From an uncultured Desulfovibrio sp. (GTDB taxonomy: Bacteria; Desulfobacterota; Desulfovibrionia; Desulfovibrionales; Desulfovibrionaceae), in NCBI GenBank assembly GCA_900546145.1, contig URBN01000005.1, positions 1 through 64,000 on the forward strand: a stretch of DNA of 64,000 nt, given 5' to 3'. The notes beneath the pieces are model-generated. The model saw only the letters and a list, made by a program, of their open reading frames with translations. It was not told where the DNA came from and did no database searches. The position numbers and the translations under genes were made by a program. Shown in pieces: positions 19,301 through 28,801 of the stretch. Every line of letters begins with the position of its first letter. Position 1 is the stretch's first letter.

Positions 19301-19730
19301 CAACTCCGGCAGAAAACTCTCGCGCACGCCTGCGCACCGTAAGGCCCTTTTGCAGAATCTCGCGAAAGCTCTTATTAATCATGGCAGGATCCGCACGACC
19401 GTAATCAAGGCCAAGGAACTCCGCCGTGTTATTGAGCCGCTCGTTACGCTCACCAAGAAGAATGATGTCGCTTCCAGACGTCTTGCTTACCGTGAACTCA
19501 ACGACCGCTCCATTGTTAAGCGTCTTTTCGATGAGATTGGACCGCGCTTTGCCGCCGTCGCTGGCGGTTATACCCGCATCCTTAAACTCGCTACGCCCCG
19601 TGCCGGCGATAACGCCCCCATGTGTGTGATCGAGTTTACTGATTATGAAGCTCAGCAGGGCAAGAAGGACACCAATGCTTCTGCCAGCGCTGAAGCTCCC
19701 AAGGCCGAAGCTGCTGAAGCAGCAAAGTAA
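19290..19730 (+). CDS. rplQ: 50S ribosomal protein L17
   Basis: 146 residues. [29 protein letters not shown] is the L17 start. About 25 extra residues at the C-terminus form an Ala/Glu/Lys tail ([20 protein letters not shown]). Last gene of the ribosomal block; a terminator follows. Confidence 0.96.
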   Translation: MRHNNSGRKLSRTPAHRKALLQNLAKALINHGRIRTTVIKAKELRRVIEPLVTLTKKNDVASRRLAYRELNDRSIVKRLFDEIGPRFAAVAGGYTRILKLATPRAGDNAPMCVIEFTDYEAQQGKKDTNASASAEAPKAEAAEAAK

Positions 19731-19750
19731 GTTTTTTCATGCGTTTTTCA

Positions 19751-19788
19751 GGGGAGGTGCTTTTTTGATGGAGTGCCTCCCCTTTTTT
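19751..19788 (+). terminator. Rho-independent terminator of the ribosomal block
   Basis: GGGGAGG (19751-19757) pairs with CCTCCCC (19776-19782), followed by six T. Confidence 0.85.
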
Positions 19789-19825
19789 GTATTTAGAGGC
19801 GTTTCCGGTTTTTTCTCCGGCCGCC

Positions 19826-19854
19826 TTGCTATACCTTTGGGTACAGTGTAATTT
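19826..19854 (+). promoter_or_regulatory. Promoter of tRNA-Leu (and probably tig)
   Basis: TTGCTA (19826-19831), a 17-base spacer and TAATTT (19849-19854), ending 10 bases before the tRNA 5' end. Confidence 0.5.
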
Positions 19855-19864
19855 TCTTTTTCCT

Positions 19865-19948
19865 GCGAAAGTGGCGGAACTGGTAGACGCCCTGGACTTA
19901 GGATCCAGTGCTTTATGCGTGGGGGTTCAAATCCCCCCTTTCGCACCA
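19865..19948 (+). tRNA. tRNA-Leu, anticodon UAG
   Basis: Acceptor stem GCGAAAG/CTTTCGC with encoded CCA. The anticodon stem CTGGA/TCCAG encloses loop CTTAGGA, giving anticodon TAG (reads CUN Leu codons). A class II variable arm (TGCTTTATGCGT region) and T-arm GGGGGTTCAAATCCCCC are present. It lies 24 bases before tig, probably on the same primary transcript. Confidence 0.95.
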
Positions 19949-19972
19949 TAACGAATTCTGAAGGAGCTTCCT

Positions 19973-21304
19973 GTGAAATATACTACAGAAGAACTCACCC
20001 CCTGCAAAAAGAAGGTTAATATTTCCGTTGAGGCCGATGAAGTCAATGCTGCTATCAATACGGCTGTCAAACTGCAGCAGAGAGGCATTGCCATGGATGG
20101 TTTCCGCAAGGGTCATGTCCCTGCGGATATCATTGAAAAGCGTTTCAAGGGCCAGCTCTATCATGACGCCTGCCAGGATCTCATTAACGTTCATATCAAC
20201 ACTGTGTTCGGTGAACTTAAAGTGACCCCCATTGCCGGTGTCACCGTTAATGACAATCCTCAGCTTCAGCGTGACACTCCGCTCAATTATTCCATTGAAT
20301 TCGAGCATCTTCCCGAGGTGACTCTTCCTAACTATGAAGGTCTCGAGGTCGAGCAGGAAGAGAAGAAGCCCACGGATGACGAGGTGGAAGCCCTTCTCAC
20401 CCGTATGCGCGAGCAGAGGGCCAAGTTTGTTCCTGTTGACGGCAATGGCCCCGCTGTAGACGGCCAGTACGCCAACATAGATATGAGAGTCTTTGTTGAC
20501 GGCAAGTCTGTTGATGATGTGAAGAACGATGGGTACGACTATCTTGTCGGACAGCACACTGTTCTTCCTGAAATCGACACGCTCATCAAGACTCTCAAGG
20601 TAGACCAGTCCGGTGAGTCCGAAGTCACTTTCCCTGCTGACTTCTTCAACAAATCCCTTGCCGGCAAGAAAGGCACCATCAAGATTACTGTTCATGCCAT
20701 TAAGCTTCGCAAGCCTGCTGATCTTGATGAGAAGTTCCTCAAGGAAATGGGGTGCAAGGACGAGGCTGAACTCCGTACCCGCCTTTCCGGTTTCATTAAG
20801 TCCCAGTACGACAATCTTTATCGCAGCAGCGCCTGCACCAAGCTTCTTGAGCAGCTCCTGAAGCAGGTCGACTTCCCGCTCCCCGAGAGCATGATCGACA
20901 TTTATATGAACGAGGCTGTTGCCCAGCGCCGTCAGAACGCCGAATACATGGGCAAGCGCTTTGATGACTCCAAGCTTGACGAGCTGAAGAAGTCTCTCGA
21001 GCCTTCGGTTCGTGAGCAGGTGAAGTCCACCGTGTTCCTTATCGCCGTTGCCCGTAAGGAGGGCCTCGACGTTCAGGACAGCGAAGTGCAGAATGCCGTC
21101 TACCGCATTGCCCAGGAATCTCACCAGGATTTCCAGCAGATGTGGCAGTTCTACCAGAATTCCGGCCTTATCTTCAATCTCCGTGACCGTCTCCTCGCTG
21201 ATAAGGGCATGAATGCCATTTATGCCAAGGCTAAAGTGACCATGGTTCCTGCCAAGGAGCCTGAGGACAAGAAAGAGAAGCCTGCGGACGGCGAAGCCAA
21301 CTAA
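19973..21304 (+). CDS. tig: Trigger factor (ribosome-bound chaperone and prolyl isomerase)
   Basis: 443 residues. The ribosome-binding region contains MDGFRKGHVPADIIEKRF, the DGFRKGKVP-type signature that docks on L23. The FKBP-like PPIase domain lies at about residues 150-240, and a helical C-terminal arm domain follows and ends in a charged tail. The order tig-clpP-clpX is the common bacterial one. GAAGGAGC precedes the start. Confidence 0.96.
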   Translation: MKYTTEELTPCKKKVNISVEADEVNAAINTAVKLQQRGIAMDGFRKGHVPADIIEKRFKGQLYHDACQDLINVHINTVFGELKVTPIAGVTVNDNPQLQRDTPLNYSIEFEHLPEVTLPNYEGLEVEQEEKKPTDDEVEALLTRMREQRAKFVPVDGNGPAVDGQYANIDMRVFVDGKSVDDVKNDGYDYLVGQHTVLPEIDTLIKTLKVDQSGESEVTFPADFFNKSLAGKKGTIKITVHAIKLRKPADLDEKFLKEMGCKDEAELRTRLSGFIKSQYDNLYRSSACTKLLEQLLKQVDFPLPESMIDIYMNEAVAQRRQNAEYMGKRFDDSKLDELKKSLEPSVREQVKSTVFLIAVARKEGLDVQDSEVQNAVYRIAQESHQDFQQMWQFYQNSGLIFNLRDRLLADKGMNAIYAKAKVTMVPAKEPEDKKEKPADGEAN

Positions 21305-21329
21305 GCTTTCCTTTTTCTGACTGATTCTG

Positions 21330-21364
21330 GCGCCAGGCGGATGATTCTGTCTGGCGCTTTTTTT
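21330..21364 (+). terminator. Terminator after tig
   Basis: GCGCCAG (21330-21336) pairs with CTGGCGC (21351-21357), followed by seven T. clpP-clpX therefore probably has its own promoter in the 155 bases that follow. A smaller hairpin CCGGAGG-tctt-CCTCCGG lies near 21483-21500, just before the clpP ribosome site. Confidence 0.85.
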
Positions 21365-21518
21365 CCCCTTGCCGGAGAATTCAAGATTTCAGCATTGAGC
21401 CTTCCTGTTCTTTTCTTTGTACTTATATTAGATAGGAAAACTTCACGGACTTCAGCCCGTGAGATGACGTATCCCGAAATTGCCGGAGGTCTTCCTCCGG
21501 GTGAAGGAGTTTCACAGC

Positions 21519-22142
21519 ATGCCTGCGTATACAGTCCCGATAGTCGTTGAAAATACAGGACACATGGAGCGGTCCTATGACATCTATTCCCGTCTGCTCA
21601 AGGACAGAATCGTTCTCCTGGGGACGGAAATTGATGACACTGTCGCTTCCCTGATCTGCGCGCAGCTTCTTTTTCTTGAAAGTCAGGATCCCGAGAAAGA
21701 AATCTATATTTATATCAATTCTCCCGGTGGCTCTGTTACCGCCGGTCTCGCCATCTATGACACGATGAAATATATTACTGCGCCGGTTTCAACTCTCTGC
21801 ATGGGAATGGCTGCCTCCATGGGTGCCTTCCTGCTTGCTGCCGGAACCCGTGGCATGCGCTACGCTCTTCCGCATAGCACCATTATGATTCATCAGCCTC
21901 TTGGCGGCTATTCCGGACAGGCGACGGATGTTGATATCCATGCCCGCGAGATGCAGCGGATCAAGAAGATGATGAATGAAATTCTTGCCGAGAATACCGG
22001 CCGCGACTTTGAGACCGTTTCCAAAGCCACGGAGCGCGATAACTTCCTTACTCCTGAAGCGGCTCTGGAATTCGGCATCATAGATAAAGTTCTGACCTCT
22101 CGCAGCGAGGTGGGCAAGTCCAATGGCAACAACTCCAAGTAA
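21519..22142 (+). CDS. clpP: ATP-dependent Clp protease proteolytic subunit
   Basis: 207 residues. The catalytic Ser lies in [14 protein letters not shown] and the catalytic His in [11 protein letters not shown]; the Asp is in the C-terminal third. The start at 21519 ([15 protein letters not shown]) has GAAGGAG upstream and fits the family; a longer frame from 21480 does not. The 3' end overlaps clpX by 20 bases. Confidence 0.96.
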   Translation: MPAYTVPIVVENTGHMERSYDIYSRLLKDRIVLLGTEIDDTVASLICAQLLFLESQDPEKEIYIYINSPGGSVTAGLAIYDTMKYITAPVSTLCMGMAASMGAFLLAAGTRGMRYALPHSTIMIHQPLGGYSGQATDVDIHAREMQRIKKMMNEILAENTGRDFETVSKATERDNFLTPEAALEFGIIDKVLTSRSEVGKSNGNNSK

Positions 22143-23436
22143 TAAGAACCGCGGGCGGAATGTTATGCATTGTTCCTTCTGCGGGCGCAGTGAGGACGAA
22201 GTCCTGCATCTGATCGTTCAGAATGACGTCGCCATCTGCGATAACTGTATCAAAGCCTGTTATGATCTCGTACAGGCCGACAACAAGGCCATGGCGCATG
22301 ATTCCCTCGGACAGAACAAGGATATTCTTCTTTCGCCCCAGCAGATTAAAAGCCGCCTCGACGAATACGTTATCGGACAGGATCAGGCCAAGAAGATTCT
22401 CTCTGTAGCCGTGCATAACCACTACAAGCGAGTCTTTTTCGCAGATCAGTCCAACAACGATGTTGAAATCGAGAAGAGTAATATTCTCCTTGTGGGGCCG
22501 TCCGGGAGCGGCAAAACGCTTCTGGCGCGTACGCTCGCCAAAATCCTCAAAGTGCCGTTTGCCATCGCCGATGCAACGACGCTTACCGAAGCCGGATATG
22601 TTGGCGAGGATGTGGAGAATATTCTTCTGCAGCTTCTTCAGAACGCCGAGTTTGATGTGGAGGCAGCTTCCAAGGGCATAATCTATATCGATGAGATCGA
22701 TAAGATTTCCCGCAAGTCCGAAAACCCCTCTATCACGCGTGATGTGTCGGGCGAGGGTGTGCAGCAGGCTCTCCTGAAGATCATAGAGGGGACTGTCGCC
22801 AATATTCCTCCCAAGGGCGGCCGCAAGCACCCGCAGCAGGAATTCATCCGCATGGACACGAGTAACATACTGTTCATTGTGGGTGGTGCTTTTATCGGAC
22901 TCGACAAAATTATCGAGTCGCGTATGTCCGGCTCGTCTATGGGGTTCGGCGCCAGCGTCCATACGGCGCATGATCTGCCTCTCGCTCAGCTTCTGGACAG
23001 CATTCAGCCCCAGGACCTTGTTAAATTCGGACTTATCCCCGAATTCGTAGGCCGAGTGCCGATTCTCACTCATGTGGACGATCTGGATGAAAAGAGTCTG
23101 GTGCGCATTCTCGTGGAACCCAAAAACGCTCTGACCAAGCAGTATCAGAAGCTGTTTGAGCTCGACGGCGTGCACCTGAGCTTTACGCCCAATGCGCTTA
23201 AGGCTATTGCCCACAAGGCCATCGAGCGCAAGACGGGGGCCCGCGGCCTGCGAAATGTGATGGAGCAGGTTATGCTAGACATCATGTACCGCCTGCCTTC
23301 TCTGCCCGGCGTCAAGGAATGCATCATCAACTCAGCCGTAGTTCAGAAGGCTCAGGAGCCAGTTCTTCTTTATGAAGACAGCCCCAAGGCCAAAGCCAAG
23401 GGTGCGGCCAAAGCCAGCGGAGCTGCAAAGGCCTAA
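22123..23436 (+). CDS. clpX: Clp protease ATP-binding subunit ClpX
   Basis: 437 residues. The zinc-finger domain has HCSFCG and CDNCIKAC. The AAA+ module has Walker [12 protein letters not shown], pore loop GYVGED, Walker [11 protein letters not shown] and the GGRKH loop. It unfolds substrates, including SsrA-tagged ones, for ClpP. The start within the clpP end gives the usual 17 residues before the zinc finger. The C-terminus has an Ala/Lys tail ([16 protein letters not shown]). Confidence 0.96.
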   Translation: MATTPSNKNRGRNVMHCSFCGRSEDEVLHLIVQNDVAICDNCIKACYDLVQADNKAMAHDSLGQNKDILLSPQQIKSRLDEYVIGQDQAKKILSVAVHNHYKRVFFADQSNNDVEIEKSNILLVGPSGSGKTLLARTLAKILKVPFAIADATTLTEAGYVGEDVENILLQLLQNAEFDVEAASKGIIYIDEIDKISRKSENPSITRDVSGEGVQQALLKIIEGTVANIPPKGGRKHPQQEFIRMDTSNILFIVGGAFIGLDKIIESRMSGSSMGFGASVHTAHDLPLAQLLDSIQPQDLVKFGLIPEFVGRVPILTHVDDLDEKSLVRILVEPKNALTKQYQKLFELDGVHLSFTPNALKAIAHKAIERKTGARGLRNVMEQVMLDIMYRLPSLPGVKECIINSAVVQKAQEPVLLYEDSPKAKAKGAAKASGAAKA

Positions 23437-23452
23437 TCAGTCTGTTTTTTAA

Positions 23453-23500
23453 ACGGAAAAGCCGCCGGAAACCGAGTGTTCCGGCGGCTTTTCCGTTTTC
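23453..23500 (+). terminator. Terminator after clpX
   Basis: A long stem, GGAAAAGCCGCCGGAA with its exact complement across an 8-base loop. The A and T runs sit at the base of the stem, so it may work in both directions. Confidence 0.85.
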
Positions 23501-23659
23501 AAAGGCGCTCATTTGTTTTAAAAATCCTTGCTGATGATGCCATTTGCTTGCAGGCAGGCGGGAAAATGATACTCTCATCTACAAAGAGAAACAGACAAGT
23601 CCGTTTCAGCCCTCAGACGGATGGAACGCGGGCTGGAGTTTCTGCTGTCGGGAGTATCA

Positions 23660-25579
23660 ATGAGTGCTGAAACAGTCGGCCGTCGTTGTTTTCGGGATGA
23701 CCTGAAGAAAAGCGCAGTTATCACTTTTTGCTTTTACGTTATTGCGTTCGTGCTTTTCGCCGCTCTCATGTTCGGGACACCACTCCGGCTCAAGCTGAAG
23801 TATATCCAGTGTGAATCTCTGGCCGCGTGCTGCGCCCTGTTCTTTGTTTCAATTCTTGTGCTTCTGAGAACGTCGGACGTTTTCAGAAACAGAAAAACCA
23901 TCTGGCTTGCTCTCGTTCCTTCAGTTTTTTTCTGCGGTGCCTATACGGTTCTCTGCCTTTTTAGCCTGAAGAGCAATTTTGTTCTGTACTATTACACAGG
24001 GACGTTGCTTTTTCCTTTTCTTCTTCTCATCTCTCACCTGCTGATACATGGACAGCAGCCGCTTTTCATCCGGGTAATGCTCCGTGCCCTGTATTTTTGC
24101 GTCGTTTTTTTCAGTATTCTGTTCACGACAATATACTGCATTTATTTTGGCACGTACCGCAGTGAGTTCGATGATGTTTCCTTTCTCTCTGTAGTCGCGA
24201 CGACCAGGACTGAAGCGTCGGAATATATGCGCACGACGTTTACGGTCCCAGAGCTGGCGGGTATGGGACTGCTCGTGCTCCTCTTCGCAGCCCTCGCTTT
24301 TGCCATGACTGTGGTAGTGCATGCGGGAAGCCGTACGAAGCCCCTGACTTCGGGCGGAAAGAGGGACTGGGCTTCCTGCCTGCTTGCCTGCCTGTTCGTT
24401 TTCCTGTTCAGTTTCAAACTGTCGTACTTTCCTCTCGATGTGTACAGGCATGCCCATAAGAAAGGCGGCGTACTGGCACAGATTTTCGTCGATCTTGCCA
24501 AAAATATGCAGGATTATGATGTCTCCCTGCTCGTGAAGGCGTCAGAAACAGCGGCGGCGAAAGTTCCCGGCACGATACTTGTGGTTATCGGTGAGAGTGA
24601 AACGCGCGATCATATGAAGGTTTTCAACAGGGATCATCCAACGAATACGACACCATGGGAGGCAAAGGTTGCGGCTGCAGGAGACATTATCCTGTTCGGG
24701 AAGGCGTATTCAAATTATCCGAACACGCCCATGGCGCTGACACAGGCCCTCACAGGGGCAAACCAGTACAACGGCGTGGAACTGAAAAATGCCGAGGATG
24801 TCATTGGCCTTGCCAGGGCCGCAGGATACAGAACTTTCTGGATTTCCAATCAGAACCGCAGCGATGTCTATGATGCGGCCTGTATCTTCGCCCGCACAAG
24901 CGACAAGCAGTATTCTCTCAAAAGTTACGATGAGAAACTCGTACAGTATCTCCGATTTGTGCCCAGGGAACAGAATAATTTTGTGATCATGCACATACAG
25001 GGCAGTCATTACAGCTACCGGGAGAGGGTGCCTGAGAAGTTTTACCGGGAGAATGTGCAGGGAACCGGAACCGAGGCAGAATATGACTGCACCGTGGCGT
25101 ATACGGATTATGTGCTGGAGAAAATTTTTTCCTATGCCAGGGAGAATCTGAACCTGCAGGCCATGATCTACTTTTCTGACCACGGCGAGAACATGAAGTA
25201 CAGGCACATTGCCGAACCTCTGGAGTACGACATGCTCCGTATTCCTCTCTGGGTGTACCTTTCGCCGCAGTATAAAAAGATTTATCCTGATACCGCATCC
25301 CAGCTCAGGGCCAACAGCGGCCGGGTTTTCACGAATGATCTTGTTTTTGAACTGATCTCCGGTATCCTCCACGCTCCGTCCAGGGGATATCAGGCGGTCT
25401 TTGATATTTCCAGCAGCCAGTATGCTCTGACACCTGAAAACGCCCGTTCCGTGCGTGGCAGGATCTCTGTCAGCGCAGACAGGAACTTTGACGATTATGG
25501 GCGTCCCGGACCTGATAAGACGGAAGCCGGCAGCCCGGAAAAGCCGGATATAGCTGCTGCCAATGATAACCCTGGCTAG
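23660..25579 (+). CDS. Phosphoethanolamine transferase (sulfatase superfamily), EptA/CptA-like
   Basis: 639 residues from the chosen start MSAETVG, which has GGGAG 6 bases upstream; an ATG 13 codons earlier is possible. About five N-terminal helices (to about residue 235) are followed by a periplasmic catalytic domain. It contains VVIGESETRDHM, with the nucleophile region of this family, PNTPMALTQALT and the metal-binding YFSDHGENMKY. Such enzymes move phosphoethanolamine from phosphatidylethanolamine to lipid A or core sugars, releasing diacylglycerol. The next gene is a diacylglycerol kinase, which supports this reaction. The acceptor sugar cannot be told from sequence. Confidence 0.85.
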   Translation: MSAETVGRRCFRDDLKKSAVITFCFYVIAFVLFAALMFGTPLRLKLKYIQCESLAACCALFFVSILVLLRTSDVFRNRKTIWLALVPSVFFCGAYTVLCLFSLKSNFVLYYYTGTLLFPFLLLISHLLIHGQQPLFIRVMLRALYFCVVFFSILFTTIYCIYFGTYRSEFDDVSFLSVVATTRTEASEYMRTTFTVPELAGMGLLVLLFAALAFAMTVVVHAGSRTKPLTSGGKRDWASCLLACLFVFLFSFKLSYFPLDVYRHAHKKGGVLAQIFVDLAKNMQDYDVSLLVKASETAAAKVPGTILVVIGESETRDHMKVFNRDHPTNTTPWEAKVAAAGDIILFGKAYSNYPNTPMALTQALTGANQYNGVELKNAEDVIGLARAAGYRTFWISNQNRSDVYDAACIFARTSDKQYSLKSYDEKLVQYLRFVPREQNNFVIMHIQGSHYSYRERVPEKFYRENVQGTGTEAEYDCTVAYTDYVLEKIFSYARENLNLQAMIYFSDHGENMKYRHIAEPLEYDMLRIPLWVYLSPQYKKIYPDTASQLRANSGRVFTNDLVFELISGILHAPSRGYQAVFDISSSQYALTPENARSVRGRISVSADRNFDDYGRPGPDKTEAGSPEKPDIAAANDNPG

Positions 25580-25614
25580 CCGGACGAGGGATGCTCAATT
25601 TCTCCGGGAGCAAT

Positions 25615-26004
25615 ATGGAAAGACAGCACAACGAACTGAAAGGCAGAACGGGACTCACACGGCTCAGAAATGCCGTCATATATTCTCTCGACGGTTACCG
25701 GGCAGCATGGAGGGACGAAGAAGCGTTCCGTCAGATTGTGATCCTGCTGGCGGCCGGTATACCTCTGGCCTTTCTGATTGGCAGAAACTGGGCAGAAATG
25801 GTTCTTCTCATTCTCCCGCTGGTTCTGTGCGTCATTGTCGAACTCTTTAACACTGCAGTGGAGAATGTAGTGGATCGCATATCACTGGATATGCATCCCC
25901 TGTCCAAGAAGGCCAAGGACATGGGGAGTGCGGCACAGTTTACCGCCCAGCTTTTTCTCGCTTTCACATGGGGCGGGTATCTGCTCGTGCGGCTTTTCAG
26001 CTAG
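25615..26004 (+). CDS. dgkA: Diacylglycerol kinase DgkA
   Basis: 129 residues with three membrane helices. AAWRDEEAFRQI and the active-site segment ELFNTAVENVVDRIS are diagnostic. It phosphorylates diacylglycerol to phosphatidate for phospholipid recycling. The start at 25615 has CGGGAG at good spacing; the ATG at 25591 has its purine stretch too close. It lies 35 bases after the phosphoethanolamine transferase, whose by-product is its substrate. It is convergent with rimM, their stop codons meeting at 26004/26005. Confidence 0.93.
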   Translation: MERQHNELKGRTGLTRLRNAVIYSLDGYRAAWRDEEAFRQIVILLAAGIPLAFLIGRNWAEMVLLILPLVLCVIVELFNTAVENVVDRISLDMHPLSKKAKDMGSAAQFTAQLFLAFTWGGYLLVRLFS

Positions 26005-26535
26005 CTAGGAACGGAGAGGCGTGGTGCAGGCTTCGATCAGCCCTTCCGGCGGGTCGATGACAATGGGGGTTCCCAGTGAACTGATGAATTCGGGCCTGGC
26101 CGGGAAAAGAAATTCGCTGTCCGCGTTGCGGATGGCCCAGAGCATCTGTCCCCCCGGCGTTTCGATGTGGTCGAATGTTCCCAGAACCGTGCCGTCTGTG
26201 AGAGCAACAGGCCGTCCGAGCAGATCCGTGATGTAGGCCTCGTTTTCATTGAGGGCAGGCAGACAGTGTCTTGGGAGCCAGAGCGTTGAACCAGCCAGCG
26301 CCTCGGCCTGTGTACGGTCGTTTACTCCCCTGATGGTGACGAGCCAGGCATTTTTGTGCGGTCTGAAGCCTTCAGCAGTGCACGGCTTTTCTGTTCCGTC
26401 GGGTTTCTTCAGCGTGATAGGACCGGACAAAAGGGAAGGGGAGTCTGCGTAAAGATTCAGGCAGAACTCCCCTTTTATACCATGGGGGCGCGTGAGCACC
26501 CCCAGACAAATCATTTTTTCAGAGCGGTCGGGCAC
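26005..26535 (-). CDS. rimM: 16S rRNA processing protein RimM
   Basis: 176 residues, GTG start preceded by GAGGAAT. LGVLTRPHGIKGEF at the start and the PRC-barrel half (AYITDLLGRPVALTDGTVLGTFDHIE...) match RimM, which helps mature the 30S head and binds S19. In most relatives trmD and rplS follow directly. Here the gene runs into the convergent dgkA. Confidence 0.95.
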   Translation of the reverse strand: MPDRSEKMICLGVLTRPHGIKGEFCLNLYADSPSLLSGPITLKKPDGTEKPCTAEGFRPHKNAWLVTIRGVNDRTQAEALAGSTLWLPRHCLPALNENEAYITDLLGRPVALTDGTVLGTFDHIETPGGQMLWAIRNADSEFLFPARPEFISSLGTPIVIDPPEGLIEACTTPLRS

Positions 26536-26538
26536 TGG

Positions 26539-26769
26539 CTATTCCTCGATTTCCAGGATGCAGCGTCTCTCCTGCTTGGCAGAAGCGGCATTAACCAGAG
26601 TACGCAACGCACGGGCAGTGCGCCCCTGTCTGCCGATGATTTTACCGAGATCTTCCTTGGCGACAGAAAGGTGGAGAACGGTCACATCCTCCTTTTCCTC
26701 AAGAAAAACCCGCACTTCTTCAGGCCTGTCTACCAGGGATTTTGCTATGTACTCAACCAGTTCCTGCAT
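26539..26769 (-). CDS. khpA: KH-domain RNA-binding protein KhpA
   Basis: 76 residues. The single KH domain has the motif DLGKIIGRQGRTARALRTLV. KhpA proteins are small RNA chaperones that often pair with KhpB; no khpB is in the window. Its place between rpsP and rimM is the standard one. Confidence 0.93.
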   Translation of the reverse strand: MQELVEYIAKSLVDRPEEVRVFLEEKEDVTVLHLSVAKEDLGKIIGRQGRTARALRTLVNAASAKQERRCILEIEE

Positions 26770-26778
26770 GAAAAGAAA

Positions 26779-27030
26779 TTAGGCCTCAGCCTTGGGCATG
26801 TGATCCTTGAGGATGGCGCGCACAGTATCGGTCGGGATGGCGCCGCGGTCGAGCCACTTCTTGATTTTCTCGGCGTCAAGAACGACCTCAGCCGGAGAGA
26901 GCATCGGGTTGTAGTGACCGAGGAATTCGAGCGGACGGCTGTCACGGGCGTTTTCCAGGTTGGTGGCGACGATGCGGTAGAAGGGGTGCTTTTTGCTGCC
27001 AAGACGGGTCAGTTTAATCTTTACGGCCAT
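26779..27030 (-). CDS. rpsP: 30S ribosomal protein S16
   Basis: 83 residues, full length. [22 protein letters not shown] and FLGHYNPML are S16 signatures. AGGGAGAT precedes the start. It follows ffh by 70 bases. Confidence 0.97.
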   Translation of the reverse strand: MAVKIKLTRLGSKKHPFYRIVATNLENARDSRPLEFLGHYNPMLSPAEVVLDAEKIKKWLDRGAIPTDTVRAILKDHMPKAEA

Positions 27031-27100
27031 GAATTATCTCCCTAATGAAAGTTGTTTTAATATTTTATGATTTCGGTTTGGAAAGGGCAAGACGCGGAGT

Positions 27101-28624
27101 TTATCTGTGGCGCTGTTTCTTCGCTGCCTTGCGTTTCTTTTTCTTCGCCTGGGCGAGAGCCTTGCTGCTGCGGGAAGGAGCCGGCTTTGCGGAACCCTCT
27201 CCCGTTCCCGGCATTCCGGGCATCCCTGGCATACCGGGCATTCCCATCCCGGGCAGTCCGCGCATTGGCATGCGTGTGCCGGGCGGGGTGACCCCATGGG
27301 GCATGCTGAGGCCCTTTCGTGAACCTCCGGCCATGCCTTTCATCATCTGGCGCATCTGTTCAAACTGGCGAACCAGCATATTCACCTGCTGAACCTGAAC
27401 ACCGGCACCCCTGGCGATGCGCGCCCTCCGGCTCCCGTTGAGGATATCGGGGTCGTGGCGTTCCGCAGGGGTCATGGAATTGATGATGGCCTCCATCTGG
27501 GCCATGCCCTTTTCGGGCAGAGCTCCATTTGCGGCGGCAAGCTTTTCGCGCAGTCCGCCGAGACCCGGGATCAGCTTCAGGATGCTTTCCAGGCTGCCGA
27601 GTTTCTTCACGTTGCGCATCTGCTTGCGGAAATCTTCGAGATCGAAGGTCGCCTTTTTGAGTTTTTTGGCGAACTCTTCGGCTTCTTCCTGTTTGATGGC
27701 GTCTCTGGCTTTCTCGGCGAGCGTCAGGATATCACCCATACCGAGGATGCGGCCCGCGATGCGGTCGGGATGAAAAACTTCCAGTTCGGAAAGCTTTTCG
27801 CCCATGCCGACAAATTTGACCGGGGCGCCGGTAACAGCTTTGATAGAAAGAGCGGCACCGCCTCGGGCATCACCATCCATCTTCGTGAGAACGACGCCTG
27901 TGATGCCCAGTTTCTCATTGAAGGTCTGGGCGACGTTGACGGCGTCCTGACCGGTCATGGCATCGGCCACGAAGAGGATTTCCTGGGGGTGCACGGCAGC
28001 CTTCAGGTCGGAAAGTTCCTGCATGAGGACTTCGTCCACGTGCAGCCGGCCGGCCGTATCAAGAAGCATGACAGTGGCCTGTTCCGCCTTTGCCTGCTCG
28101 AACGCCTTTCTCGCGATGTCCACTGGGTTCATGTCAACCGTGGACGGGTAGTAGGGCATGCCCAGTTCCTTGGCGAGGACGACCAGCTGATCGATGGCAG
28201 CGGGACGGTAGACGTCAGCGGGAACGAGGTAGGGGCGCATTTTGTTGCGCCGCAGATAGTTGGCGATTTTGGCTGCAGAGGTCGTTTTACCAGAGCCCTG
28301 CAGGCCGACCATCATGATAACGGCAGGAACCTGCCCCTGAAGGTTTAGTTTGGCTGTTTCGCCGCCGAGAAGTTTGATGAGCTCCTCGTTAACGACGCTC
28401 ACGACTTCCTGAGCCGGAGACATTCCCTTTGTAATCTCCCGGCCAAGGCATTTTTCGCGGACTGAACTGACGAAGTCCCCGACCACCTTGAAATTAACGT
28501 CAGCTTCAAGGAGGGCGAGCCTGACTTCACGCAGTCCGGCTTTGACATTTTCCTCAGTGAGAGTCCCTGCTCCACGGAAGGAGCGGAAAACGCTGCTGAG
28601 CCTGTCGGAGAGACTTTCGAACAT
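27101..28624 (-). CDS. ffh: Signal recognition particle protein Ffh
   Basis: 507 residues. The N domain is followed by a G domain with GLQGSGKTTSAAKIA, DTAGRLHVDE and TKMDGDARGGAALS. The M domain contains the Met-rich groove (QMRQMMKGM). The tail is unusual: from about residue 470 it runs GMGMPGMPGMPGMPG and ends in a basic KKKKRKAAKKQR segment. It forms SRP with 4.5S RNA (not in the window) and works with FtsY. Start preceded by GAGGATA. Confidence 0.96.
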   Translation of the reverse strand: MFESLSDRLSSVFRSFRGAGTLTEENVKAGLREVRLALLEADVNFKVVGDFVSSVREKCLGREITKGMSPAQEVVSVVNEELIKLLGGETAKLNLQGQVPAVIMMVGLQGSGKTTSAAKIANYLRRNKMRPYLVPADVYRPAAIDQLVVLAKELGMPYYPSTVDMNPVDIARKAFEQAKAEQATVMLLDTAGRLHVDEVLMQELSDLKAAVHPQEILFVADAMTGQDAVNVAQTFNEKLGITGVVLTKMDGDARGGAALSIKAVTGAPVKFVGMGEKLSELEVFHPDRIAGRILGMGDILTLAEKARDAIKQEEAEEFAKKLKKATFDLEDFRKQMRNVKKLGSLESILKLIPGLGGLREKLAAANGALPEKGMAQMEAIINSMTPAERHDPDILNGSRRARIARGAGVQVQQVNMLVRQFEQMRQMMKGMAGGSRKGLSMPHGVTPPGTRMPMRGLPGMGMPGMPGMPGMPGTGEGSAKPAPSRSSKALAQAKKKKRKAAKKQRHR

Positions 28625-28688
28625 GAACTATCCTCGGGGAAGAAAAATATGTGGCGGATCCCTGGGGGAAGGCGCCTTAAAGCAATTT

Positions 28689-28717
28689 TCCATAGTCGTT
28701 TTGGGCGTCTGCGTCAA
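28689..28717 (-). promoter_or_regulatory. Promoter of ffh-rpsP-khpA-rimM
   Basis: On the minus strand TTGACG (28717-28712), 17 bases, TATGGA (28694-28689), about 60 bases before the ffh start. Confidence 0.55.
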
Positions 28718-28801
28718 GGATCAGAATGGCGCTCTGTGTTTCTGAAAAATTTTTGCTTTCCGGATAAAATGACTGCGTGACACGTGAAGGCTTGCGGTTT
28801 A

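Noticed and set aside
4926..19730. Very long minus-strand open frames opposite ribosomal genes (for example 6615-8093, 10384-11583)
   Set aside because: They are antisense shadows created by strong codon bias in highly expressed genes.
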